DNA of 22,495 nucleotides from positions 136,261-158,755 of the forward strand of contig NW_014577980.1 of assembly GCF_000485595.1 (NCBI RefSeq). Reading direction: 5' to 3'. The position numbers and the translations under genes were made by a program. The notes under the pieces are model-generated. The model was not told the origin of the DNA. It ran no database searches and saw only the letters and a list, made by a program, of their open reading frames with translations. This stretch comes from Priapulus caudatus. Lineage: Eukaryota; Priapulida; Priapulimorpha; Priapulimorphida; Priapulidae. Positions within the stretch are counted from its first letter, which is position 1, and each line of letters starts with the position of its first letter. Below are positions 9,550-19,858 of this stretch, in pieces.

Positions 9550-9700
9550 GGCGGCGCCACGGTTTTCAAAGTGGGGGGCCCAATTGAGAGAATGAAGAGA
9601 TCCCCCTCCCATGGCAGGGAGCTTTTTCAATTTTTGCACTGAAATGGAGCGATCTGGTGCACATCGAAGGTAAAAATTTCAAATTTTTAAATGGAAAAAA
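9546..9700 (+). mobile_element. Possible end of a small repeat element (CAGGGGCGGCGC)
   Basis: The CA run passes into CAGGGGCGGCGCCACGG followed by a G-rich segment. The reverse arrangement, GCGCCGCCCCTG running into (CA)n, occurs at 19768-19780. That suggests a dispersed element with this terminus next to a CA run. No second terminus was identified here. Confidence 0.35.
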
Positions 9701-10028
9701 ACGGAAATAACACCTTTTCAGTACATGTCTATGTACGTGTCAACTATAGTGAAGTATATAATTTGCATCAATATGAATACATGTAATAGGAATAAAGAAT
9801 ATGAAATAGTGAATCTTTTTCAGGGCGTACAGAAATTTCCATTTTCTTCAACCTGGTAATAGTCAAAAAATAACATTGCTGAATGATATTTAAACACTTA
9901 TAACATCACTCGACTAGCTTTTATCTTTAGTTTATCTTCATGTTGCTGACAACAGTTTTGCCTTTAAAACCCCAAGCTGCTAGAATATTACATGAAGAAT
10001 ACATCAACTATTTATTAATTAAAAAGAC
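9701..10028. other. Unassigned AT-rich stretch
   Basis: No exon, repeat unit or regulatory site that I can support. Confidence 0.5.
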
Positions 10029-10537
10029 TTAAGGTAGGGGCACACGAGCGATTTTTATCGCCCGATCGCCGCGAATTTCAAAATCGCTCGAAAAAATCGC
10101 TCGTGTGCCCGCGTTCCCACGTCCGACGCGTTCCTGTCTCCACCCGTCTCCGAGAGCCCGATTTTTAATCGGCCGACCGAATCGCCAGTATCCAAAATGT
10201 TAGATATTTCGGGGTATTACGCGGGCGAATTATTATCGCTCGTGTGCCTAGTGACCGGCGTATTTTCGTCGCCCGATTCGATTTTTCTAAACCAATCGGA
10301 CGGTGTTTTTGATACCTATGTGATGTTACAATGTTCTTGTTCGAGTGGCGTACGCGTACCGCCTCTCAAATTCGCGTACTGTCACGTAGTGCCCCTTCGT
10401 GATCCGGGCGATAGAAAATCCGCTACAACGTTGTGCCCCTTCGTGATGCGGAGGCGATTAAATTAACATCTCGCTGGCATTTTTAGATGCCTGCGATCCG
10501 GCGATAAAAATCGCTTCGTGTGCCCCCTAGGCATTAA
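10029..10537. mobile_element. Small inverted-repeat DNA transposon with TTAA flanks
   Basis: TTAA at 10029-10032 and 10534-10537 bracket a 500-bp element with terminal inverted repeats. The left repeat starts GGGGCACACGAGCG at 10037. The right one (about 10497-10526) is its reverse complement with three small differences. Internal reverse copies of the terminal sequence (near 10096-10111 and 10217-10228) make it a nested fold-back. No transposase is encoded, so it is non-autonomous. TTAA targets are known for piggyBac and some other superfamilies, but I do not assign one. The right half lies in the noisy segment. Confidence 0.75.
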
Positions 10538-11139
10538 AGAAGCTAATGTGCAACCTAAACTAAAAGAAAAAAGAGAACTATATAGAATATATACATAAAA
10601 CTAACGCTCAATTAAGGGTGTATGTCCCCCCTGGATACCTGCGCGGAACGTACGACATGGGGTTAGGCTCTGATCGTGGCTGCGCGTCAAACGCTACGCG
10701 TGAGGTGCGTACGCTCTGTGTGCGTACCGGCGTGTCGTAGTGCAAGTATTATAAGTACAGCTGTGTGCATCATGGCAACGTACGGTACTGATATTTCGAC
10801 CCTCGACAGGCACGAAGGACAGCGGCCCCGAAGTCCGCACGGTAATTGGAGAGCAAATACGCGGACTGTGCATGTCTGTTTGCTATAAGAGTAAAGGCTA
10901 GAGGACTCCTCGTCAAACTTTGTAATTTTCGCAGTAGGCAGATGATAAATTGTGAAGACTAGACACTCTCTTTCGCTCTTCCCCCCTTCCTACTCCTCCT
11001 TTAGTTGCCACAATCTTCTTTTCTTTGCATTTCTTTCAGATCATACAAAATACAATATAGACATATATTTTCCTGCCAAAAAGTTGACCTGACCCCACCC
11101 CGATAAACGCGCCGCCTCTAAGACCACACGACCAACACC

Positions 11140-11253
11140 ACCACCCAACTTACACACACAAACCCACAGCATCACACACAACGCTCCTCTACACACACAT
11201 ACCACCCACAGCACACACACACACACACCACACAACACACACACAACACACAT
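11140..11253. repeat. Noisy CA repeat in copy 1
   Basis: Corresponds to the pure (CA)n at 19778-19846 in copy 2, but here it is broken by many odd bases and is longer. Open frames through it are not genes. Confidence 0.85.
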
Positions 11254-12317
11254 CAAATAATATAATCAATACTTCATTCACCACATACATTCTTCACCGT
11301 TTGTAAATTCGTTACGCCTACAGCTAAAGCACCCGCATATACATTAATGTGATGGCAGATTGACACCCGACGAAAAAGATGCTGGAAGCTCAAATAGCAA
11401 GTCGGAGCGGCCAGGCAGACTACCGCTGTTATGAATAGCAGCCAGTATGAAGTAACGCCCAACAGCCTAGCAGCCAGCCGATCAAACGCATGGTGTGACC
11501 TACTAGCCTATAGGATTTCTATGCCTACTACGCTAATATCGGCTCTAGCTGGAAGCCAAGTTCTCAGAAAAAATATATACCCAGAATATTTCTTCATTGA
11601 TGATACGCACATATGCGCGCACTATGCCGCGTAATACGGCACTACAGACCTTTGAATCGATGTAATTGTCCTAGAAATGAATGTTAAGGATGCACACAAC
11701 GCAGAGAGAAGGACACATGTGTAACATGAATATAACTGTAACGACAACACCAGTTTAATGATTTGGGAGTGCGAGACGTAACCTGTACTCAATAGGGCCT
11801 ACTTAAGCCTCCGTGTAAATCCTATTAGGCTAACCGAGCGAAGATGAAAACTACACGGCCAATAAATAAGCCTCAGTCTCGGACGCATCGCCAAATCACA
11901 CGGATGTTATCCGCCACGCGACGTTAAAGGAGAATGCACACCGGTTCGTCGTGTTTGAGCAGGTGCAGTTTCCGTTTCGTTTTTGACAGTAAAAGATTTT
12001 GCCGTCAACACAAAAAGAAGGTGTGGACTCCTACGTGTGCAACGATCGCAGACAGCCACGTTACCTGCCCTCAGACATTTTACGGGACAAGTGAATACTT
12101 TGTGCTGTGCCCCCTACATATTTTCATGTTAGCAGTGCGGGCATGGCAGTTAACTTTAATTATACATGCGTAAAAACGTAGCACCTTCTATTTACCTTTA
12201 CGAATAAAGATTAAAAATTTTGGTAGACTGCTAATTCACTATCCGTAATTTTTCATTGCCTAGCACGTATAAAACCCCGCTTAAAACTGCTTTCTACTTT
12301 TTAGCGTTGTTTATCAG

Positions 12318-12447
12318 CGGCAACGTGACTTGGCGTCGCAGTTTGACCAGAAGCGTGTGATCCAGTTTGTAGCATGGAGCGTTGGCCAGAGTGTGGGGAC
12401 ATGCGCCGTAGCGGCTACTGCATCGCGCCAAGTTGCACGGTCACAAG
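12318..12447 (+). pseudogene. Frameshifted copy of WD40 blade-1 exon
   Basis: Matches the intact exon at 20795-20915 but has 130 bases instead of 121, mostly single-base gains, so no single frame gives the blade. The sequence before the GCGGCAACGTG start also differs from copy 2, which obscures the true acceptor. The donor CACAAG/GTA is kept. Confidence 0.85.
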
Positions 12448-12691
12448 GTAATACACACACGCAAAAAGAACAATGGCACTATAGTAGTGCGACAATTAAG
12501 GGACTCAGAGACGGTGTATAATTGTATGTTTGTTTGTGGCAGAGATATTGGGTGACGCGCGGCATCTCTCACTAGTTTAGCACTTATGGAAAGATATACG
12601 AAATTACCATCAAATTCAAATTTAAAAACTAAAGCCTTCTCGAGTTGGGATCGAGTTCCTTTATATGATTGTTTGAGCATGTTTTTTGTAG

Positions 12692-12775
12692 GGAGGACCA
12701 GTCCGGTGCCGGTGCGCTGCAAATTTGAACACAAGAATAAACTCTACACGGGTTCTGGACAGGTGGAACATTCAT
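12692..12775 (+). pseudogene. Frameshifted copy of WD40 blade 1-2 exon
   Basis: Corresponds to 21145-21213. It has 84 bases against 69. The acceptor TTTTTTGTAG and donor ATG/GTATAT are present, and CTCTACACGGGTTCT is conserved, but the frame is lost on both sides of it. Confidence 0.85.
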
Positions 12776-13263
12776 GGTATATATATAATTGCATATCTTT
12801 TATCAGGTTCCAAGAAGGCTTCAAAGGTAATGGTCACTTATCAGTGACTTGCAGTGTTTAACGTACCCACCTTAAACTTATGGATTTCATTTCCGGTAAT
12901 CTTACAACAACTCTCATTCTTAATAATCTATTTTTCGCCTTCTTTTTCCTCTTTCTCTGAACCCGCCTCCCTTCTCTCTGCTCTCTGCTCGCATGTCTCT
13001 CGTTCACGGACTTGTTTTCCCTCTCCTCCTCTCTTTCAAGAATATCTCCATCTCTCGCTTGCTCTCTTGCGTTCCTCCAACCGCCCCTCCCCCATCCCTC
13101 TTCTCTCTGCTCCTATGCCTGTGCCTTCTTTCCTCGATTTTGATCTACTCCCATCTCTCTCTCCTTCCTTCATTGCCCTTGCCCGCCTTTATCTATGAAT
13201 TCACTACCCTTCTCTTTCTTATTATGTTTAGAGCCTTATTAATAGTAATCACGTCATTATTAG

Positions 13264-13372
13264 GTGTGGGATGCTTTGTAAAGTTTAAACCAAAAGGCTG
13301 TGCTGGTAGGAACTCACGGCTCTGTCACTTGCTTTGGAATTCGAATCGACTCGTCCAACTTTGTAGTTGCTC
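13264..13372 (+). pseudogene. Frameshifted copy of WD40 blade 2-3 exon
   Basis: Corresponds to 21680-21768. It has 109 bases against 89, with the acceptor CATTATTAG intact. In position and order it lies directly before the exon at 17553 that it should join, so the correct gene copy probably belongs here. Confidence 0.85.
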
Positions 13373-13542
13373 GATTTTTCAACCTTATTTACATTGGAAC
13401 GCCGATCGTATATTTTTTCATAAGCTATCAATATCAAGAAGCGTATTAAGAAGGCTTTCTTTAAGAAGCTCTTCTTAATAACGACTCCTGATTCAATCTA
13501 TGTCACCATTAACCACTTTCTGGTGAGGCATGCATCGATGTA

Positions 13543-13740
13543 TTGTATAATGTACAAGTGGCGTACGCAGGATTTTCAAAGGGGGTGTTAGAGCACGCGA
13601 AGGGGGGGGTCTGCGGGGTCAGACATTTTTTGAAAATTAGCACCGCTCAAGATGCGGTTTTCTGCGCGAGCATGCGGGGGGTCCGGACGCCCCTGTACAC
13701 CGCGGACGCCTCTGCCTGTTTACCGCCCCTTAAATGTAGA
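13543..13740 (+). mobile_element. Copy-1 version of a CAG-GGCGT short element
   Basis: The noisy counterpart of the element at 21945-22109, starting at GTGGCGTACGCAGG and containing the G-rich run and the GGTCCGGACGCCCC segment. Confidence 0.55.
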
Positions 13741-14009
13741 CTCTGAATACCGTGTGCGCTTGCACTGACGGGTGGGGCCGGTGGGGTCCCGGGGTAATTC
13801 ATGATTCAAGCTGCGTACGCAAAATTATTTTTGCGTAAATCTTGTGTGGCGTAACGCAATCGACGTTGCTTAGTTTTGCGATTTCATCAACGCAGTTATT
13901 TAAGTAAATTTGGCGGTACGATTTCCGCGTAACGCGCAGCGAGGCCGTTTTTATTGTGCGATTCATCAAGCTAAATTTACGTAACGCTTTGCGTAGGGAG
14001 TGTGTAATT

Positions 14010-14012
<3 letters not shown>

Positions 14013-14049
<37 letters not shown>

Positions 14050-14052
14050 AAA

Positions 14053-14086
<34 letters not shown>

Positions 14087-14136
14087 TGTGTGTTGGCGTG
14101 TGTGTTGTGTTAGTGTGTGTGTGTGTGTTGTGTGTC

Positions 14137-14181
<45 letters not shown>

Positions 14182-14228
14182 TAGAGAGAGAGAGAGGAGA
14201 GCGCTGCGGCGGTCGAGGAGAGAGAGAT

Positions 14229-14269
<41 letters not shown>

Positions 14270-14340
14270 CGAATGAGCGAGAAGAGAGAGAGAAGAAGAG
14301 AGAGAGAGAGAGAGCGATTAGAGAGAGAGAGCACTAACAT
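14013..14340. repeat. GA and TG microsatellite cluster
   Basis: Alternating (GA)n and (TG)n runs with single-base interruptions. The start matches the GA run of copy 2 at 22412. The interruptions look like read errors and GA/TG block changes; frames through it read Ser-Leu or Arg-Glu repeats and are not genes. Confidence 0.9.
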
Positions 14341-15220
14341 GACGAGAAGCGGCGAGAGAATCAGAGAGGTGTGGGCCTGTGCGCGCCGGGCAGCACGCAG
14401 AAACGCAAGGGATGCCAAGGCCGAGCAGTAGAGAGTCCGGGGCGCGCGTTCACGACGAAGGCGGTGTTCAACGAACCGATCTTCAAGGAGTCAGGCTCCG
14501 GGCACAACCAACAGCGTGCGATTGCGTCGTCCCACCCGACACGCGCCGGCGCAGCAGTCGTGTGGTGCTACGAGAGAGAGAGAGAGAGAGAGCAGCAGAG
14601 AGAAGAGAGAGAGAGCGCCGAGAGAGAGAGCACAGAGACGAGAGAGCTGTGCGTGCCCATTGCTGTCTGTGATGTGCTGCTGTGTGTCGTGCTGTGTGTG
14701 TGTGTGCGGTTGTGCGTCGCTCTCGTGTGTCCGTTGCCGTCCCCAACAGATCGGACACCAACGCTTGCTCCATTCCGATTCGCACATAGCCCCCGAATAC
14801 TCGAATCGCTAGAATATAACACGCTGCGAGCCTCACTGCTACCATCCCGCCCTGAGGGCGTAGAGAGCAGAGAGAGGTGTGGGCGTGTTTGTGGCTGTGT
14901 GATGTTTGTTAGTGATATCAAAGTACTTATCCATAACTACGCATACAACCTACAGACAGTCCGACAAACTGTGCATAGGCTACACTAGCTATTATAAGAA
15001 AGCTGCGTCCTTGATAGCTTACGAGTAGATGGCAGTAAACCTCCGGTGAAAATCTTCAGAAATCTCCCCACGACTGTAAACAAAACTCAAGTCTATGAAC
15101 ATAATAGTGTTTGCGTGCAAGGTCCCATTCCTGCCCAATGCTAACGAATACTGCCGACATGTGCATGTCGGCTATGGCTGTCAGTATTCTGTTCTCATAA
15201 ATTCGTTCAAACATATCAAT
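14341..15220. other. GC-rich and mixed unassigned stretch between repeats
   Basis: 14360-14570 is a non-repetitive GC-rich block with a forward open frame (for example RAFTTKAVFNEPIFKES). 14570-14640 returns to GA repeats, and 14640-15220 is mixed. I see no splice consensus, domain or start context that supports a gene. The surroundings are noisy, so the frame is unreliable. Confidence 0.4.
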
Positions 15221-15227
15221 CTTCGAT

Positions 15228-16225
15228 GCGCCTCGAATCGAACTCGCCCATTCGATGCATCTTCATGCGTGAATCGAATCAGTTCCGAAGTAGCGCTGGG
15301 AATGGCCCGAATGATTCGATGCATCATACTGCGATTCCACAGATCGAATCATTCGAATTCACGCAGTCGAATCATTCGATTCAGCTAGCATGCGAATCAT
15401 AATTCGATTCCAGGCTCATCGAAATCGATCCGGACTTCACGCCAATGCGAGATCATTTCGATGCAGTCATTCGACTACGTAAATCGAATGATTCGACTGC
15501 CGCTAAATCGAATGATTCGATGCGCTGAATCGAATCGATGCCCTCGAATCATTCGACTTCCACAGAGCATCGAATCATTTCGATTTCGCTGAAGGCTCGA
15601 ATGATGCCTGAATCATTCGATCCGGCGTTGCCAATCGACATCATTCGCACTGCGTGAATCACATGAATCGACTGCGTGAATCCAATGATTCGACTGCGTG
15701 AAATCGATGAACTGGCCTCGAAATCATTCGGACTTCGCGCAATGACCGAATCATTCGATTCCACGCCGATCGAATCACTTCGATTCACCGCATCGAATCC
15801 AGGTTCGAGTTCCGCTCGAATCATTCGATTCCACGGCACCCATCGAATCATTCGGATGCATTCTCTCGTGCCGGTGAAATCGAATGATATCGATGGCACG
15901 AATCGGAAATGATTCGTGCCGTATTACGATTCACCGCATCGCCAATCATTCGATTCACAGCTCCCCGAATCAATTCGATTCACGCATCGCGAATCATTCG
16001 TGTCACCGCTTGCCTCATCGAATGCATTCGATTCACGCCCGCTAGCGGACGCACTCATCGATCATCATTCGATGCATCATTCGGGTTGACGTGAATCTGA
16101 ATGGATTCCGATGCGTGAATCGAAATCAATCTCGATCCGTGAATCGAATGATGTCATCGAATCACAATTCGATTCGCGCATTCGAATGATCGCCGATCGA
16201 ATGATTCGATGCGTGAATCAAATAA
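15228..16225. repeat. Scrambled 21-bp GAATCGAATGATTCG satellite
   Basis: About 1 kb of tandem sequence whose cleaner units read GCGTGAATCGAATGATTCGAT (21 bp) or the reverse complement. The core ATCGAATGATTCGAT is palindromic except for its central base. Units vary in length and orientation, consistent with the noisy quality of the upstream segment. Open frames here (Ile/Arg/Ser-rich) are by-products. Confidence 0.85.
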
Positions 16226-16230
16226 TATGC

Positions 16231-16302
16231 GATAAATCGAATGTTATATGTGATAAATCGAATGTTATATGTGATAAATCGAATGTTATATGCGATAAAA
16301 TC
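16231..16302. repeat. Clean 21-bp tandem, derived satellite unit
   Basis: Units starting at 16231, 16252 and 16273, with a shortened fourth at 16294, have an exact 21-bp period (GATAAATCGAATGTTATATG plus T or C). They share ATCGAATG with the preceding satellite and have the same period, so they are probably a diverged edge of the same array. The noise seems to stop here. Confidence 0.9.
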
Positions 16303-17378
16303 AACCATAAAACAAAAATCGAATTATGACACAAACAACATGCCATATGTGGCAGCCTCATTGAACTGTAGCACCTAAAACCCACGCTGATAAACCTGTC
16401 TGGTAAATCGGGATCCTCTTACCTCTTCTTCTTCCTTCTTTCTTTTTTTCTCTTTTTTTGAATCTCAGGGGGGGATATTTGTACAGGCCATCCCCCTCCT
16501 TCAAGAGCAGGGGGGATGCATCCCCCCATCCCCCCGGGATTTACGCCCGTGTTAGTGACTGCGGAGCGCTGCGCATAGCGTAGTGCAGCGCGTAGCGCTG
16601 CACGGAGCGGAGCGGGGACGCGGGGTGCTCGAGGGGGGTGTCCCCCCTCGAGTTTGAAAGAAAAATGAAAATAACACCGAAAAATACCGCATTTCCTTGC
16701 ACATTTTTCTGTATTATATCATATTTTACTTGTTGTTGTTTCATTAAAATCATCATGATTTTGGCAGAAGAAAAATTTGTCATCATACATTCCTTGGGTA
16801 TACTCACATCATTTATTGGCTAATAAGGCCGACCAAAAAATTACCTTTGGTTCGGGTCACCCGCCCGCTCTTCACATTTCGGAGTGAAAAATGTGCGGCT
16901 GCGGTCACTTTTAGAGGGTTTAAAAAAATAATAATTCAAAGATACCGCCTGCCGATCATACATATTCAAATATCCGACTCTTGTCATTTTACTTACCTAA
17001 AGAGAGTTCCAAAATATTTTTTATGATGAAAAAGATGCAAGAAAACGTGAATCGTAAAACGCAGTTTCATGCATGTTTAGAATACCGTCTAGGATGGTAA
17101 AAGTAGAGGGTATCTTTTGAGCTACGCGATTGGCTGGAGCTCAATTAATCGTCCCTTTGAACGAGCGAGTAACCGAAGTGTTACCGCGGCAGTATAGCAC
17201 GATAGCATGCGTATACTATATAGTACGCGATCGATCGCGTACATCAAAGCCGGCCGCCGCGCCATATAACCTTCAGGCTTCAGCTCGGGAGCGGGTGTTT
17301 ACAAATACTAAACTTAATAAACAGGATAATAGGGCCCTTCTGTTCTCTCTCCCTCTCTTTTTCCCTCCTCTCTCACAC

Positions 17379-17413
<35 letters not shown>

Positions 17414-17552
17414 TTTCTCCTCTCCTCTTCTTTTTTTTTAATGTTTGTTTGGGACAGAGGCAAGGGGGGTGTTTAACACCCCAACCCCCCCCCCCTGCGT
17501 ACGACACTGTATATGTATATATATAACTAATTCCTAGGGGGTGCTATTCTAG
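16303..17552. other. Repeat-rich presumed intron
   Basis: No exon is supported. It contains a pyrimidine tract at 16420-16462, a G/C-homopolymer element with ACGCCCGTG end at about 16468-16553, a GC-rich fold-back at 16559-16652, a 20-bp palindrome at 17223-17242, a (CT)n run at about 17380-17412, and a reversed short-element terminus at 17494-17511. Confidence 0.6.
16628..16652. repeat. Perfect 11-bp hairpin
   Basis: CTCGAGGGGGG at 16628-16638 and its reverse complement at 16642-16652, separated by TGT. It lies at the end of a GC-rich stretch rich in AGCGC/GCGCT words and is probably part of a small mobile element. Confidence 0.85.
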
Positions 17553-17693
17553 GATATCAGGCTCTGACGATGGTTGCGTGAGAGTGTGGGCGACTACCGA
17601 CCACAGCTGTCTGCACACCATCCTGTGCCACCAGGTGGCGGTATCATGCCTGGCTGTGTCAGACAACCTGGTGCTGTCCGGGTCTGTTGATAG
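17553..17693 (+). CDS. WD40 exon: blade 3 and start of blade 4
   Basis: A 141-nt exon after acceptor GCTATTCTAG, ending GATAG/GTATGC, in at phase 2 and out at phase 2. It reads ISGSDDGCVRVW and then CHQVAVSCLAV and NLVLSGSVD, clear WD40 strands with the usual 15-residue gap between the His and the SGS of the next strand. Its first base completes a Leu codon with the exon ending at 21768, giving NDRHL-ISGSDDG, so that exon is its natural upstream neighbour even though it lies downstream in this sequence. WD40 propellers are protein-binding scaffolds; which family this gene belongs to is not fixed by the sequence. Confidence 0.88.
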
Positions 17694-17887
17694 GTATGCA
17701 AATACAATCAAGGGGATTGTCATCGATAATGATATATCGATTACGGCATGGGTTGGAATTTTGACTGAGCCATTTGATTAGCTGTAAATGTTTTCTACAT
17801 ATTGATAAGAAGGCTGAAAAATATAGTGGTTGTATAGAGTAGGTACGAATAGTAGTAGAATAAGCTAATGGGCGATTATTTTACCAG

Positions 17888-17949
17888 AAATACCCTGCTC
17901 AGCTGTGGATATGTATTAGAGATTCACAAGGAAGGTGTTCAGTTTTTGT
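17888..17949 (+). CDS. Probable WD40 exon, short blade 4
   Basis: Enters in phase 2 after acceptor TTATTTTACCAG, matching the exon before it, and reads RNTLLSCGYVLEIHKEGVQF. The IHKEGVQF piece has the spacing needed to lead into VEKSLVLSG in the next exon. It ends at a good donor, T/GTGAGT, but in phase 1, whereas the next exon enters in phase 0. A one-base error in the TTTTT run at 17943-17947 would correct this. The blade is about six residues shorter than its neighbours and lacks the usual Trp, so it is either divergent or also affected by a sequence error. Confidence 0.5.
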
Positions 17950-18543
17950 GTGAGTTAATCATTTGAATATGCCCCGTGCGTATTGCACTTGTATGTTACG
18001 AAGATTTACGTAAGGGAGGCAACGGGCAGTTGCCCCCCAGAGAAATGTAGAAACGTTACATGGTCAATATGTTAGTCACCTTCCTAGAACACAACCCGCA
18101 CGTGGCTTTGCCTCCGTGCAAAATGGGTTAGCTACACTCCTACACATACTACAGGCATGTAAACCACGTCTCTTTATTTCTGTGGACTAGGACAGTTGTT
18201 GTGAGCAGTTTACAAGGAGAGGCACTGCTTACCTACAGACAACACTCACATCCACCGTCAGCTCTAAGAGTAGGTACTACATCATTTTACTGGCGTGCAT
18301 CGTGGCTAATGTAATAGTACAGCATGAGTGCTGACTACTGCATATTTGTTACTACCATAATTGCATAGATAATGACCATATTACTTAAATACCTACAAAC
18401 AAGTACAATATTACGAACATTACCCTACAAACAAGAGGTTCTGATGTTACTCACATTCACAGTGTGAGGTTACTGATCACAGCAGACTAAACGTGGACGA
18501 TAAATACGTAATCAATATATTGGTGAACATAAAACTCTTGCAG

Positions 18544-18695
18544 GTTGAGAAGAGCCTAGTACTTAGCGGTGACACGGGTGGACAACTGCACTTTTGGAAC
18601 AAGGACACTGGCGATGTGATGGTTGTCATTCAGGCTCACCAGAAAGCAGTAACAAGCCTGCGACTTTACAACCGACATTTCTTCACAGCATCGGG
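18544..18695 (+). CDS. WD40 exon: blade 5 and start of blade 6
   Basis: A 152-nt exon from acceptor CTCTTGCAG to donor TCGGG/GTCGGT, in at phase 0 and out at phase 2. It encodes VEKSLVLSGDTGGQLHFW, then VVIQAHQKAVTSLRL and HFFTASG. These are one complete WD40 d-strand region and the start of the next blade. The phase-2 exit joins the next exon to give TASGDNTVKQWD, a normal WD40 motif. Reading on past the donor meets a stop at 18706, so splicing is required. Confidence 0.88.
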
Positions 18696-18976
18696 GTCGG
18701 TGATTTAGATTTTGTATGGGTTTTGTCAGTTACAGAGCAAGGTACAAGTAATGACAGTGAGGAAACAGTACGCAGAGTAGAGCATGGTTGTGTTATATGT
18801 TACGTCAAATACACACCACACGCTCTGTTCACGTCGTGTTCTATTTCATCACGAGTGGGTGGGAGAACTATTGTAATGTATTGGGGACAATTTAACATTG
18901 TAGATAATGTAGTTTTTTAGTTTTAGTTTTGTGGTTAATCACATTAGAAATGATATGTGCTTGTCGTGGTTTTCAG

Positions 18977-19064
18977 TGACAATACAGTAAAACAATGGGA
19001 CCTGGAGACACTCTCCTGCATTCGAATACTACACGGCCATAGAGGGCCAGTCAGAGACGTTCAG
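18977..19064 (+). CDS. WD40 exon: blade 6 and start of blade 7
   Basis: An 88-nt exon from acceptor GGTTTTCAG to donor GTTCAG/GTAAAA. It reads DNTVKQWDLETLSCIRILH and GHRGPVRDVQ, the WD, GH and following strand of a typical blade. It exits in phase 0. Counting from the exon at 20787 this is the end of blade 6 and the opening of blade 7. The exon that should finish blade 7 is not found before the copy-2 junction at 19186 and may have been lost there. Skipping to the AG at 20816 would also give a plausible strand (DVQ-FDQKRVISGS), so a linear reading is not fully excluded. Confidence 0.88.
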
Positions 19065-19185
19065 GTAAAAGATAATCCACATTTATGTACTGCCTGCATT
19101 TCCTGCAATACAGATATTTAGTGTATTCCATTCTATCCATTGAGAATTTCGTTTCATCTGTGGAAAACAATGGAAATTTATTACG

Positions 19186-19253
19186 GGCGATTAAATTCGC
19201 TGGCAATTTTAATCGCCGCGATCGGGCGATAAAAATCGCTCGTGTGCCCCTAG
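19186..19253. mobile_element. Right end of the TTAA-type DNA transposon
   Basis: The 32 bases at 19219-19250 are the exact reverse complement of the left terminus at 10037-10068, and they are followed by ATTAAG. No left end is present nearby, so the element is cut at the junction. Confidence 0.85.
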
Positions 19254-19776
19254 CATTAAGAACTAATGTGCAAACTAAACTAAAAGAATAAAAGGAACTA
19301 TATAAAATATATACATAAAACTAACGCTCATAGGGTGTATGTCCCCCTGGTTACTGCCGGAACGTACCCTGGGTTAGGCTCTGCGTGCTGCGCGTACGTA
19401 CGCGTGAGTGCGTACGCTCTGTGTGCGTACGCGTGCGTAGTGCAGTATATAAGTACAGTGTGTGCATATGCAAGTACGGTACTGATATTCGACCCTCGAA
19501 GGCACAGGACAGGCCCCGAAGTCCGCACGGTATTGGGGCAAATACGGCGCTGTGCATGTCTGTTTGCTATAGAGTAAGGCTAGAGGGACTTCGTCAAACT
19601 TTGTAATTTTCCAGTAGGCAGATGAAAATGTGGATAGACACTCTCTTTCGCTCTTTCCCCCTTCCTCTCCTCCTTATTCCCTCTTTCTTTTCTTGCATTT
19701 CTTTCCGATCATACAAAATACATATAGACATATATTTTCTGCCAAAAAAGTCTGCCCCCCCGTACGCGCCGCCCCT

Positions 19777-19777
<1 letters not shown>

Positions 19778-19857
<80 letters not shown>
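19778..19857. repeat. Pure (CA)n then (TA)n microsatellite
   Basis: About 34 uninterrupted CA units from 19778 to about 19846, passing directly into a short TA run. It is preceded by GCGCCGCCCCTG, the reverse of the sequence after the CA run at 9547. Confidence 0.95.

Positions 19858-19858
<1 letters not shown>

Larger units (their letters stand above)
10453..14012 (+). repeat. Duplicated segment, copy 1 (insertion-rich)
   Basis: Collinear with 19186-22412 over its whole length, from inside the DNA transposon to the start of the GA run. Between two shared landmarks (the transposon terminus and GCGTAGGGAGTG) copy 1 spans about 3,460 bases and copy 2 about 3,140, although copy 2 has an extra 33-bp repeat unit. 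Differences are mostly single extra bases in copy 1, scattered through exons, introns and microsatellites alike. This is typical of uncorrected long-read sequence rather than of evolution. Confidence 0.93.

Noticed and set aside
10197-10466. Coding frame inside the DNA transposon (possible transposase)
   Set aside because: Short, overlaps internal inverted copies of the terminal sequence, shows no transposase motif, and runs into the noisy half of the element.
12854-13478. Leu/Ser/Pro-rich hydrophobic frames that resemble membrane proteins
   Set aside because: They come from the intronic pyrimidine tract. The collinear clean copy at 21279-21679 gives different frames, so they are not conserved.
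14110-14921. Overlapping long frames on both strands in the GA/TG region
   Set aside because: They read Ser-Leu or Arg-Glu repeats from microsatellites, and several frames are open at once. The segment also appears error-rich.
16111-16329. Possible protein with a 7-residue repeat (CDKSNVI)
   Set aside because: The 7-residue period follows from the 21-bp tandem repeat. No exon borders or start context, and adjacent satellite sequence gives similar frames.
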